Position numbers and translations under genes: made by a program
From: DASQZK01 sp963732905
GTDB taxonomy: Bacteria > Bacteroidota > Bacteroidia > Bacteroidales > GCA-2748055
Reading direction: 5' to 3'
DNA length: 64,000 bases
NCBI GenBank assembly: GCA_963732905.1
Contig: CAVTBM010000012.1
Location: 1-64,000, forward strand
The notes under the pieces: generated by a model
Database searches by the model: none
Told to the model about the DNA's origin: nothing
Seen by the model: only the letters and a program-made list of their open reading frames with translations
Shown: positions 44,593 to 53,372 of the stretch, one piece after another
Numbering within the stretch: the first letter of the stretch is position 1
How the letters are laid out: each line of letters begins with the position of its first letter

Positions 44593-45708
44593 ATGACAGT
44601 CATTGCCCTGGTTTCATTTCTCATTTTGATCCTCTACATGCTTGTATTTTACCGCTATTACAAAATCTGGGATAGCCGGGATTCATATACAGTTCCGGAA
44701 GATCCTTCCGTCCTACCATTTATTACCGTGGTTATACCGGTCAGAAACGAGGAAATTCATCTGCGGGCTTTGTTTGAAAGCCTTCAGAAACAAAATTATC
44801 CTCAGGACAAGGTGGAGTATATTTTTGTGGATGATCATTCCACGGATCACACCGGTGAACATCTTGAAAAAGGGGTCAGTATTCTTCCTGAGGCCAGGAT
44901 TATCAGTCTTCATGAAGGGCAGCGAGGTAAAAAGCAAGCCTTACTGGCAGGGGTGTCGGAAGCTCGGGGCCGACTGGTTGTAATTTCAGACGCCGATTGT
45001 ATTCATCATGACGGCTGGCTGAGGATCATGGCCGGTTTTTATTCAGCCGGAAAGATGAAGCTTATTTCCGGCCCGGTAAGGATCTCACCGGCAAAGGGCT
45101 TTTTTCAGCGCTTTCAGGCTCTGGAGTTCACCTCGCTTATGGGTACAGGAGCCGCTTCTTTTCTGGGAGGTTCTCCGCTTATGTGTAACGGGGCAAACCT
45201 GGCTTTCGAAAAAGACCTGTTTCTGGAAGCCTTCGGTGAACTTCATCCCGACGTACCCACGGGTGATGATATGTTCCTGATGCTTTATGCCAAGAAGCAT
45301 TATCCCGGAAAATCTATGTTTGTAAAACATCCGGATGCCCTGGTCGATACTTTGCCGGTCAAAAACGTAACCGCTTTTTTACGCCAGAGAGTAAGATGGG
45401 CCTCCAAAACCGGCCTCTATCGTGACCTGCGGTTGGTCCTTACTGCATTTCTTGTGTTTGGTGTAAGTATCGCTTTCATCCTGCTTGCCGGCCTGAGTTT
45501 TTTAGGATACCGGATGATCTTTGTCCTGGTCATCTTTGTTCTGTTCAAATCGCTTATAGATTATATATTTTTGAAAAGCATTTGCCGTTTCAATTCTCAG
45601 GAAAGGTTGCTTAGAATCTTCATACCTTCGCAATTGCTTTATCCGTTTTATATCCTGGCGGCTGCTGTCGGCGGTCAGTTAATGAAAGGGATGTTCAGGA
45701 AAAAATGA
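44593..45708 (+). CDS. Membrane-embedded glycosyltransferase family 2
   Basis: 371 residues. An N-terminal membrane helix (VIALVSFLILILYMLVFYRY) precedes a GT-A domain: FITVVIPVRNEEIHLRALFESL, VFVDDHSTDHT, the DxD-type VISDADC, TGDDMFLMLYAKK and QRVRWASKTG (QxxRW), then about three C-terminal helices. The layout resembles processive membrane GT2 enzymes or lipid-linked-sugar synthases; the donor and acceptor are unknown. It follows the kinase by 6 bases, and its last bases overlap the next gene start by four. Confidence 0.9.
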   Translation: MTVIALVSFLILILYMLVFYRYYKIWDSRDSYTVPEDPSVLPFITVVIPVRNEEIHLRALFESLQKQNYPQDKVEYIFVDDHSTDHTGEHLEKGVSILPEARIISLHEGQRGKKQALLAGVSEARGRLVVISDADCIHHDGWLRIMAGFYSAGKMKLISGPVRISPAKGFFQRFQALEFTSLMGTGAASFLGGSPLMCNGANLAFEKDLFLEAFGELHPDVPTGDDMFLMLYAKKHYPGKSMFVKHPDALVDTLPVKNVTAFLRQRVRWASKTGLYRDLRLVLTAFLVFGVSIAFILLAGLSFLGYRMIFVLVIFVLFKSLIDYIFLKSICRFNSQERLLRIFIPSQLLYPFYILAAAVGGQLMKGMFRKK

Positions 45709-46910
45709 AAAATGAGGTGGAAATATCTGTCTCTGGCCAGGGATGGAAACGATTCAGATCCAATCCTGTTTCGGTGGTCAGCCTTATGGTCATCATTCTG
45801 ATGATTTTTACGGCAATAGCCGGCTATCTCTTATGCCCCGACAAATCTCCCAATGCCAATACCCAGCACCTGGAACTTGCGGCAAAAAAGCCGGGGTTCA
45901 CCATCACGATGCTGAAAGTTCGCAGAAATAAACAGATCAGGGAAAACGGCTTCGTAAAAACGATGCTTTTCGGACAGGAACCTTCGATGGATATGCTTCC
46001 TGTTTTAAGTTACCGGTTCAGAGGAGACAGCATTGTTGTCAGAAACTACACAGAGATCCCGGAAAGGGAAAAAACCTACCAGACGTTTTTTTTACCCGAT
46101 GTGGTGTTCGCACTGGAGGAAGGGGCGGGAGTCATGATAAATTCTGAAGGTTATTCTTTCCGGGACATGTCTGGGCGCATAGTCCGGATTTCACGGCCGG
46201 AGCTTGAAAACCGAATAAAAAATGAGTATCTGGTAAAGCAAAAATTTCTGCTTGGAACCGACCGTTTTGGCAGAGACATGCTAAGCAGGATGATCCTGGG
46301 AGCACGTGTATCCCTTTCAGTAGGCTGCATCGCGGTATTTATCTCCCTTGTTATCGGGATTCTGCTGGGAGCTCTTGCCGGTTATTACCGGGGATGGGTC
46401 GATGATGTCATTATGTGGCTTATCAACGTAATATGGTCGGTACCCACTCTGCTGCTGGTCATCGCGCTGACCATGGTCCTGGGGAAAGGGTTCTGGCAGA
46501 TTTTCATCGCCGTAGGGATCAGCATGTGGGTTGAAGTAGCACGCGTCGTAAGGGGGCAGGTCATGAGCATCCGTGAAAAGGAGTTCATTATGGCTGCCAG
46601 AGCCCTCGGGTATAATGATTTCAGGATCATGTTCCGTCATATCCTCCCCAATATCTTTGCCCCGGTGATCATCATTGCCGCAGCAAATTTTGCTTCAGCC
46701 ATCCTTATCGAAGCCGGGCTGAGCTTTCTGGGTATAGGCGTCCAGCCCCCGGTTCCTTCATGGGGGACAATGGTCAGAGACCACTATGGATTTATTATAG
46801 TGGATAAAGCCTTTCTTGCCTTTATCCCCGGATTTGCCATTATGATCTTAGTCCTGGCTTTTACCTTATCCGGTAACGGCCTGCGTGATGCGATGGATGT
46901 AAAGACATGA
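45705..46910 (+). CDS. OppC-type ABC transporter permease with an extracytoplasmic insertion
   Basis: 401 residues. The C-terminal ~220 residues are a standard OppC/DppC permease (LGTDRFGRDMLSRMILGARVSLSVG, EAA-like loop MAARALGYNDFRIMFRHILPN). Between TM1 (~22-47) and the core, a ~130-residue segment (from DKSPNANTQHLELAAKKPG to about LENRIKNEYLV) is inserted where normal OppC has a short loop; it is polar and probably periplasmic. No partner OppA/B/D/F gene is adjacent. Overlaps the GT2 gene by four bases. Confidence 0.88.
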   Translation: MKNEVEISVSGQGWKRFRSNPVSVVSLMVIILMIFTAIAGYLLCPDKSPNANTQHLELAAKKPGFTITMLKVRRNKQIRENGFVKTMLFGQEPSMDMLPVLSYRFRGDSIVVRNYTEIPEREKTYQTFFLPDVVFALEEGAGVMINSEGYSFRDMSGRIVRISRPELENRIKNEYLVKQKFLLGTDRFGRDMLSRMILGARVSLSVGCIAVFISLVIGILLGALAGYYRGWVDDVIMWLINVIWSVPTLLLVIALTMVLGKGFWQIFIAVGISMWVEVARVVRGQVMSIREKEFIMAARALGYNDFRIMFRHILPNIFAPVIIIAAANFASAILIEAGLSFLGIGVQPPVPSWGTMVRDHYGFIIVDKAFLAFIPGFAIMILVLAFTLSGNGLRDAMDVKT

Positions 46911-46913
46911 CCA

Positions 46914-47744
46914 TCAGTTAAGACGGCGCTTCCTGAAAAGGTAAGCCGAAATGGAGAGAATGATGCCCAGGAATACCAGGGTAAGGATGAGATTCTGCCA
47001 TATCGGTACCCCTTTCGGAATAATCCTGTCAAAATTGGACAATTCTTCCGGGGTAGCTTTATCTGCATTCTGTAGTTTCTGCTGAACGAGCTCAATGATA
47101 TCGGGCCGGGGTGTAAGACTGGTAATGAATTTTGTAGGGAAAAACCAACGGTATTCCTGGTGAACCAGCGACCGGATGATGGGTTCGAAGAAGACCCGGT
47201 AAAACCCAAAAATCAAAACAGACAGGATCGTGTTTTTGAATAGCATGGCAAAAAGAATTCCGAGGGACAGGAAAGTAAAGGTTTGCAGGAACGAGTTCAA
47301 CACAAGCCATGAACGTTCGAAGACGATTCCAAATGTGATCTTATAGCTGTATATCAGGCCTGAAGCGAGGGATGTCAAAAACAAGAGCACAACCACGTAC
47401 AACGACAGAAAAAATATCAGGACGAGTTTTTCCATAAACAGTTCACGCCTGCTCATTCCGAAAATCGCCTGTTGTTTATAGGTCATATTGCTAAACTCCA
47501 GGGTGGTCATCATGATGACCAGTAAAACCAGGGTGATATTATAATAACCGGCGATCCATGTGGTGAAATTCCATACATGCGGGAACTGGTATAACGGAAT
47601 GATGGAAAGGAACGGTATTTTGATGTTGATCCTGGGCAGAGCAAAAAGCCCGAGCAGAAAAAATAAAAAGTGGAGAATAAGAATAATTCTGAACGGGTTG
47701 TAATTGATAGACTTGCTGAACTCAATTCTAAAGAGTGTTTTCAT
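46914..47744 (-). CDS. ABC-2 type transporter permease
   Basis: 276 residues with about six hydrophobic segments and the ABC-2-like cytoplasmic MTTLEFSNMTYKQQAIFGMSRRELFMEKLVLI segment. It follows the ATPase gene by 12 bases on the same strand, so the two form one exporter. The substrate is not predictable; there is no sign of a regulatory or resistance gene next to it. Only 3 bases separate its stop from the end of the convergent OppC-type gene. Confidence 0.85.
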   Translation of the reverse strand: MKTLFRIEFSKSINYNPFRIILILHFLFFLLGLFALPRINIKIPFLSIIPLYQFPHVWNFTTWIAGYYNITLVLLVIMMTTLEFSNMTYKQQAIFGMSRRELFMEKLVLIFFLSLYVVVLLFLTSLASGLIYSYKITFGIVFERSWLVLNSFLQTFTFLSLGILFAMLFKNTILSVLIFGFYRVFFEPIIRSLVHQEYRWFFPTKFITSLTPRPDIIELVQQKLQNADKATPEELSNFDRIIPKGVPIWQNLILTLVFLGIILSISAYLFRKRRLN

Positions 47745-47756
47745 CAGGCAGGGTCT

Positions 47757-48656
47757 TTAATCTTCTTTAACTAATTCTAGGAACTGGCTTTCCAGGGATT
47801 TTTTATGATGGATAAGCTCTGAGAGGCGAATGCCTTTGTTGAACAGAAACGCATTAAGCTCGGCCGAAGATTTGTCATGTGCTAAGGTCACCAAGATACG
47901 TTGGTTATTTTCTTTAACAGAAGTGACGAAATCGCAGGTGGTGAGGGCGTTGTTCAGGGCTTCCCGGTTTTCTGCTGAAACTTCGACAAGCATTTCTCCC
48001 TTGATCAGTGCATTGACATCTCCCTGTTCGAGCAGTGTGCCCCTCTTCAGGATGGCAACATGCGAACAGACTTTTTCCACTTCGCTGAGGATGTGACTGG
48101 CCATGATAACGGTTTTTCCGCGTGACGCTTCATGGATAATCAGATCGCGTACTTCGGCAATGCCTTCGGGGTCAAGCCCGTTGGTTGGCTCATCAAGGAC
48201 CAGAACTTCCGGATCACCCAAAAGGGCAGCGGCAATGCCGAGTCTTTGCTTCATGCCCAGTGAAAGGGTTTTAAATTTGGATTTCCTGCGTTCAAAAAGT
48301 CTGACCGTATGCAGTACGCGATCTATATCATCATTTCCGTATCCCTTAATTTCGGCAACAATTTTTAAGTTCTGCAAAAGGTTGAGGTACGGATAAAAAT
48401 GAGGAACCTCGATCATTGATCCGACACGCTTCAGACTTTCGGATGTAGGGGTTTCACCAAACCAGAAATGGTTACCCGAATTGGCTTTCAAAATTCCGGT
48501 TACGATGGATAGGGTGGTTGTTTTCCCGCTGCCGTTGGGCCCCAGAATGCCAAAAACCTGCCCTTTATTAATCTGCAAATTAAGGTCATTTATGGCTGTG
48601 ATTTTTCCATAGTGTTTTGTCAGATGACGCGTTTCCAGAACATTATTATTCTCCAT
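47757..48656 (-). CDS. ABC transporter ATP-binding protein
   Basis: 299 residues from the ATG at 48654-48656, the best start given the conserved LETRHLTKHYGKITAINDLNL beginning; a 7-codon upstream extension is possible. Walker A (GILGPNGSGKTT), signature (KTLSLGMKQRLGIAAALLGDP), Walker B (VLVLDEPTNGLDP) and switch His (VIMASHILSE) are intact. The C-terminal ~80 residues form a small regulatory domain. Works with the permease immediately downstream. The 264-base stretch before recQ's end shows only a short palindrome (ATCCTG/CAGGAT, 48768-48781). Confidence 0.92.
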   Translation of the reverse strand: MENNNVLETRHLTKHYGKITAINDLNLQINKGQVFGILGPNGSGKTTTLSIVTGILKANSGNHFWFGETPTSESLKRVGSMIEVPHFYPYLNLLQNLKIVAEIKGYGNDDIDRVLHTVRLFERRKSKFKTLSLGMKQRLGIAAALLGDPEVLVLDEPTNGLDPEGIAEVRDLIIHEASRGKTVIMASHILSEVEKVCSHVAILKRGTLLEQGDVNALIKGEMLVEVSAENREALNNALTTCDFVTSVKENNQRILVTLAHDKSSAELNAFLFNKGIRLSELIHHKKSLESQFLELVKED

Positions 48657-48920
48657 AAAACGAATAGTGTTAACCATTATCTGATTTCCGGGTAAACATA
48701 AGCCGGCTGCCTTAAAGGTCTTTGCTTACCGTATTTCATCCGGCGGTTTGAATACGCTCAGAGATATATCCTGACCAGGATTGAGATCCCGGTAAACTGA
48801 CGACCGGCGTTTCAAATGATTACAGCTCAGGCGGGCATTTTGTTTCAATACCTGGCAGTTATATGACGACCACGAAATGCTTCAAAAAAGAACAACAGGT
48901 ACAGGATGATAGAGCCATTA

Positions 48921-51116
48921 TCAATGTCCCATCTCAGCCATGAACTTAATTCGCATTAACCGGATCTCTTCCTCGGTATAGTCTTCTTCTCCCAGTTCTT
49001 TCAGGGCTTCATCGAGGGATTCCGTTTCGGCATCTTCCCTGAAATAGGTATAGACTTCATCCTGACGTTCGTCATCAATGATCTCATTGATATAATAATC
49101 CAGGTTAAGTTTTGTTCCGCTGTTAACAATAGCCTCAATCTCACTGAGTAATTCAGACATCTCAAGATTCCTTGAATTGGCAATATCATCGAGGGGCAAT
49201 TTACGGTCTATGCTCTGAATGATGCTTACTTTCATTCCGGATTTATTCACTACTGATTTTACCACCATATCCTGAGGTCTGACAATTTCTTTTTCCTCAA
49301 CGTATACCTTAATAAGTTCGAGGAATTCTTTCCCGTACCGTTTGGCTTTTCCTGCGCCCACCCCTGTAATGTTCTGGAGTTCTTCAAATGTTATGGGATA
49401 GTGGATGGACATATCCTCCAGGGAAGGGTCCTGAAAAATAACAAAGGGCGGCAGGTTCAGTCGCTTCGCTGTTTTTTTCCTGAGTTCTTTCAGAATATTG
49501 AACAGCTCGGCATCCATGGTTCCGCTGCCGGCACCTCCGCCTGAACCACCTTCATCCTCAGGTCCGGTATTTTCAAAGTCATGATCCTGGGTGAGCATAT
49601 AAGAAACAGGATGGCTGAGAAATTCGTTCCCTGCATCGGTGATCTTAAGCAAACCGTAATTTTCTATGTCCTTGGTAATATAGTGCCCGATAAGAGCCTG
49701 CCGGAGTACCCCGTTCCAGAACTTAACATCTTTGTCTTTTCCGCTGCCGAAGATTTCAAGCTTGTGGTGGCTGTAAGCTTTAATGGCCGAATTAGCTTTC
49801 CCGGCAAGGATGGCAGCTATATGATCAGCTTTAAACTTTTCTTTTACTTCCAAAATGGCATTCAGTGCAGTGACAATATAGTCCTTTCCTTCGAACTCTT
49901 CTTTAGGATTCAGGCAGTTATCACAATTGCCACAGGTACCCTCCATGATTTCCCCGAAATAATTCAGCAGCACTTTTGGCCGGCAGACCGATGATTCAGC
50001 GTAGGATACCGTTTCAAGAAGCAGTTGTTTTCCGATCTCCTGCTCAGCGATAGGTTTACCCTGCATGAATTTTTCGAGTTTCTGAATATCCTTGTACCGG
50101 TAAAATGCGATACATTTTCCTTCGCCTCCGTCACGCCCGGCACGGCCTGTTTCCTGATAATATCCTTCCAGCGATTTTGGGACATCATAATGAATGACAA
50201 AACGCACATCAGGTTTATCGATGCCCATGCCAAATGCAATGGTGGCAACAATAACATCCGCTTCTTCCATCAGGAACTTATCCTGGTTGCCTGCCCTTGT
50301 GGTGGCGTCCATTCCGGCGTGATAGGGCAGAGCTTTTATTCCGTTCACGACAAGTGTCTGAGACAGCTCTTCTACTTTTTTCCGGCTGAGGCAATAGATG
50401 ATACCCGATTTACCTTTGTTATTCAGGATATACCTGATGATCTGCTTGGCGGCATTGACTTTGGGCCTGACTTCATAATACAGGTTTATCCTGCGGAACG
50501 AGTCCTTGAACACCTCCGCATCAAGCATCTCAAGGTTTTTCTGAATGTCGTGTTGTACCTTGGGAGTGGCAGTAGCCGTAAGGGCAATGATGGGTGCTGT
50601 GCCTATTTTATTAATGATGGGCCGTATACGCCGGTATTCAGGCCTGAAATCGTGCCCCCATTCAGAGATACAGTGGGCTTCATCGACGGCATAAAAGGAG
50701 ATTTTCACTTTTTTCAGAAAATCAATATTCTCCTCTTTCGTAAGGGATTCAGGAGCCACGTATAAAAGCTTGGTTTTACCGGCAAGTACATCCTCCCTTA
50801 CTTTGTTGATCAGCGATTTAGAAAGCGATGAGTTTAAAAAATGAGCCACCCCGTCTTCAGTACTGAAACTGCGCATCGAATCCACCTGGTTCTTCATTAG
50901 GGCGATGAGCGGTGAGATGATGATAGCCGTTCCTTCCATGATCACAGCGGGTAACTGGTAACAAAGAGACTTTCCACCACCCGTGGGCATCAAAACAAAG
51001 GTGTCCTTTCCTCTCAGTACATTATTTATGATTGGCTCCTGATTTCCTTTAAAACTGTCAAAACCAAAGTACTTCTTAAGATATTCCTTAGATCTGTTAT
51101 TACTACTTTCTGTCAT
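48921..51116 (-). CDS. recQ: ATP-dependent DNA helicase RecQ
   Basis: 731 residues from the ATG at 51114-51116, which has a strong Shine-Dalgarno (CAGGAGACTAAAATG); the frame is open 17 codons upstream. SF2 helicase motifs are intact: LMPTGGGKSLCYQLP, DEAHCISEWGHDFRPEYR, QETGRAGRDG. The zinc site cysteines in TCGNCDNC and the RQC-like region follow. A Gly/Ser-rich linker (DEGGSGGGAGSG) leads to an HRDC domain (AELFNILKELRKKTAKRLNLPPF), then a ~110-residue acidic tail. It unwinds DNA during recombination and repair. Divergent from tatC with 286 bases between them. Confidence 0.96.
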   Translation of the reverse strand: MTESSNNRSKEYLKKYFGFDSFKGNQEPIINNVLRGKDTFVLMPTGGGKSLCYQLPAVIMEGTAIIISPLIALMKNQVDSMRSFSTEDGVAHFLNSSLSKSLINKVREDVLAGKTKLLYVAPESLTKEENIDFLKKVKISFYAVDEAHCISEWGHDFRPEYRRIRPIINKIGTAPIIALTATATPKVQHDIQKNLEMLDAEVFKDSFRRINLYYEVRPKVNAAKQIIRYILNNKGKSGIIYCLSRKKVEELSQTLVVNGIKALPYHAGMDATTRAGNQDKFLMEEADVIVATIAFGMGIDKPDVRFVIHYDVPKSLEGYYQETGRAGRDGGEGKCIAFYRYKDIQKLEKFMQGKPIAEQEIGKQLLLETVSYAESSVCRPKVLLNYFGEIMEGTCGNCDNCLNPKEEFEGKDYIVTALNAILEVKEKFKADHIAAILAGKANSAIKAYSHHKLEIFGSGKDKDVKFWNGVLRQALIGHYITKDIENYGLLKITDAGNEFLSHPVSYMLTQDHDFENTGPEDEGGSGGGAGSGTMDAELFNILKELRKKTAKRLNLPPFVIFQDPSLEDMSIHYPITFEELQNITGVGAGKAKRYGKEFLELIKVYVEEKEIVRPQDMVVKSVVNKSGMKVSIIQSIDRKLPLDDIANSRNLEMSELLSEIEAIVNSGTKLNLDYYINEIIDDERQDEVYTYFREDAETESLDEALKELGEEDYTEEEIRLMRIKFMAEMGH

Positions 51117-51402
51117 TTTAGTCTCCTGTTTTTCAATGAAATACATGTAAAAAATTGCTAAAAACAAACCGATTATCCAACATTTACTATGACAGATGTC
51201 TTGTTTATTGCAATTTTTAAACCCGGTTAATAGTCAGTCGTAGTGGTTCGTACTTTGTTTTCGTCAGAAAAAATAAATTTAACCAATATTTTTCAATTAA
51301 AAAATCATCAATGTTAAAATGGGTGTTAAATGACACAAAAATTTGTTTATTTTGCGGTCTTATTGATTCGATAAACGTATAATTTCTGGTAAAATATACA
51401 AC

Positions 51403-52242
51403 ATGGCTAAAAAGAGTCAGGATGAAATGACGTTCCTTGAACATCTGGAGGAGTTGAGATGGCACCTTGTCAGGTCTTTTCTTGCTATTTTTGTGGGTGC
51501 AATCGTCGCGTTTATTTTCAAGAATATCATTTTCGATAAAATTATCCTGGCCCCTAAATCTCCTGATTTTCTGACTAATGTGCTGCTGTGTGATCTTGGT
51601 AAACGTATAGGTGTGCTCAAGCTGTGCATCAATACACTTCCGTTGGAGATCATTTCCATAAAAATGGCCGGTCAGTTTTCGATGCATATCATGGTTTCGC
51701 TTATTGCCGGGTTGATCCTGGCATTTCCTTATGTCTTCTATGAATTCTGGAAGTTTATGGTTCCGGCATTACACAACAAGGAGAGAAGGTATGCAAGTGG
51801 TGCTGTGATTTACAGTTCCATCCTGTTTTTAGTGGGAGTCCTGTTCGGTTATTTTCTCATTACACCACTGACTGTTCAATTTCTGGGTAGTTACAGTGTC
51901 AGCTCGCAGGTTACCAACCAAATTAACCTCATATCCTATGTATCCACCATAACTTCGGTAGTTCTTGCCAGCGGTGTGATCTTTGAACTGCCGATCATGG
52001 TGTATTTTCTGACTAAAATAGGGCTTGTCACACCGGAATTTTTGAAGAAATACCGGCGTCATTCCCTGGTAGTCATCTTTGTGTTGGCCGCCATCATTAC
52101 CCCTCCCGATGTTTTCAGCCAGATTCTCGTGGCCATACCTCTTATTGCCCTTTATGAGGTCAGTATATTTATTTCGCGACGGATCGTGAGAAATCAGAAA
52201 AAAGAAGATAAGGAAAGGGAAAAACAAGGAAATAATAGCTAA
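51403..52242 (+). CDS. tatC: Sec-independent protein translocase TatC
   Basis: 279 residues with six membrane helices. The conserved N-terminal MTFLEHLEELRWHLVRSF and AFPYVFYEFWKFMVPALHNKERR segments are those of TatC, the substrate receptor for folded proteins with twin-arginine signals. The Arg/Glu-rich C-terminal tail (RIVRNQKKEDKEREKQG) is cytosolic. tatA is not in the window. The gap to lptB is 20 bases, suggesting co-transcription. The promoter was not identified. Confidence 0.95.
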   Translation: MAKKSQDEMTFLEHLEELRWHLVRSFLAIFVGAIVAFIFKNIIFDKIILAPKSPDFLTNVLLCDLGKRIGVLKLCINTLPLEIISIKMAGQFSMHIMVSLIAGLILAFPYVFYEFWKFMVPALHNKERRYASGAVIYSSILFLVGVLFGYFLITPLTVQFLGSYSVSSQVTNQINLISYVSTITSVVLASGVIFELPIMVYFLTKIGLVTPEFLKKYRRHSLVVIFVLAAIITPPDVFSQILVAIPLIALYEVSIFISRRIVRNQKKEDKEREKQGNNS

Positions 52243-52262
52243 CAAGATCCGTTATCTTCATT

Positions 52263-52991
52263 ATGAAGCTGTACACCGAAAACCTGATCAAAAAATACCG
52301 CTCCCGCACCGTGGTGAAGAATGTTTCTATCGAGGTGGAAAGAGGTGAGATCGTAGGGTTGCTGGGGCCAAACGGTGCAGGCAAAACCACTTCGTTTTAT
52401 ATGATTGTTGGCCTGATATCACCGAATGAGGGAAAGATCTATCTTGACAATCTTGACATCACCCGAGAACCTGTCTATAAAAGGGCCAGAAGAGGAATCG
52501 GTTATCTCGCCCAGGAAGCTTCTGTTTTCCGTAAACTGACAGTTGAAAACAATATAAGGGCAGTTCTTGAAATGTCGGATATGCCCAGGGAAGATCAACA
52601 GGAACGACTTGAAAACCTGCTTCAGGAATTTGGCCTCCAGAAAATCAGAAGGAGCCTTGGTATCCAGCTTTCGGGGGGTGAAAGAAGACGGACCGAGATC
52701 GCCCGGGCACTGGCTCTCAATCCTAATTTTATCCTTCTTGATGAACCTTTTGCAGGCGTAGACCCTATCGCTGTTGAAGATATTCAAAATATCGTCTCGA
52801 AACTGAAACAAAAGAATATTGGTATTCTCATGACCGATCATAACGTTCATGAGACTTTGTCTATCACCGACCGTGCTTACCTCCTTTTTGAAGGGGAAAT
52901 CCTTAAAGCAGGCACCGCCTTTGAACTTGCAGAGGATGAACAGGTCAGGAAACTGTACCTGGGAAAGAACTTTGAACTGAGAAATTACTGA
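52263..52991 (+). CDS. lptB: LPS export ABC transporter ATP-binding protein LptB
   Basis: 243 residues. Walker A (GLLGPNGAGKTTSFYM, with Lys41), signature (IQLSGGERRRTEIARALAL), Walker B (FILLDEPFAGVDP) and the LptB-type NVHETLSITDRAYLLFEGEILKAG are clear. LptB drives LPS extraction from the inner membrane together with LptFG; those genes are not in the window. Starts ATGAAG shortly after the tatC stop. The family is highly conserved, so the call is firm. Confidence 0.95.
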   Translation: MKLYTENLIKKYRSRTVVKNVSIEVERGEIVGLLGPNGAGKTTSFYMIVGLISPNEGKIYLDNLDITREPVYKRARRGIGYLAQEASVFRKLTVENNIRAVLEMSDMPREDQQERLENLLQEFGLQKIRRSLGIQLSGGERRRTEIARALALNPNFILLDEPFAGVDPIAVEDIQNIVSKLKQKNIGILMTDHNVHETLSITDRAYLLFEGEILKAGTAFELAEDEQVRKLYLGKNFELRNY

Positions 52992-53177
52992 GTTTTGGCC
53001 TTTTCCTTATTGAACACCATTTTCCCAGCCTTACTGTTCTATTTTGTCAACTCAGTTTCGCCGCTTCATCTAAGTCTCCATGTTATTCTTGTTTTACCGG
53101 TCTTTTTCTCACCCGGCTGTCTGTTGGCAGTCTTTCAGGTTAATCCTGAAAAATGGGCTATTTTATTAAAATTATTC

Positions 53178-53185
53178 TAACTTTG
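53178..53185 (+). promoter_or_regulatory. Promoter -7 element of tRNA-Leu
   Basis: TAACTTTG, a perfect TAnnTTTG match ending 12 bases before the tRNA. There is no good TTTG at the -33 position, so only the -7 element is called. Confidence 0.5.
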
Positions 53186-53196
53186 CGGAAATTTTT

Positions 53197-53278
53197 GCGG
53201 GTGTGGCGGAATTGGTAGACGCGCTAGACTTAGGATCTAGTTCCTTATGGAGTGGGGGTTCGAGTCCCTTCATCCGCA
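53197..53278 (+). tRNA. tRNA-Leu(TAG)
   Basis: 82 bases. The acceptor stem is GCGGGTG/CATCCGC (one G-T pair), the anticodon stem CTAGA/TCTAG (53224-53228 / 53236-53240), the anticodon TAG at 53231-53233, a long variable arm of type II tRNA, and a T-arm GGGGTTCGAGTCCCTT. The discriminator is A (53278), and CCA is not encoded, so it must be added by the nucleotidyltransferase. It reads CUA and, by wobble, other CUN codons. Confidence 0.97.
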
Positions 53279-53287
53279 CATTATAAA

Positions 53288-53336
53288 AAAAACCGCTGAT
53301 ACTTAGAGTTAAACACCTAAAGTAAGGGCGGTTTTT
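53288..53336 (+). terminator. Terminator after tRNA-Leu
   Basis: AAAAACCGC (53288-53296) pairs with GCGGTTTTT (53328-53336); the loop can form a secondary helix (ACTTAG with CTAAAGT). The stem ends in a T-run of five and lies 10 bases after the tRNA. Confidence 0.8.
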
Positions 53337-53372
53337 ATCACTCATATTCATTATTTAAAAACGTTTTGCAGA

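Noticed and set aside
51217..51687. 156-residue minus-strand frame overlapping the tatC start and its upstream region
   Set aside because: Antisense to tatC, basic low-complexity composition and no recognisable domain; the recQ-tatC gap is better read as intergenic.
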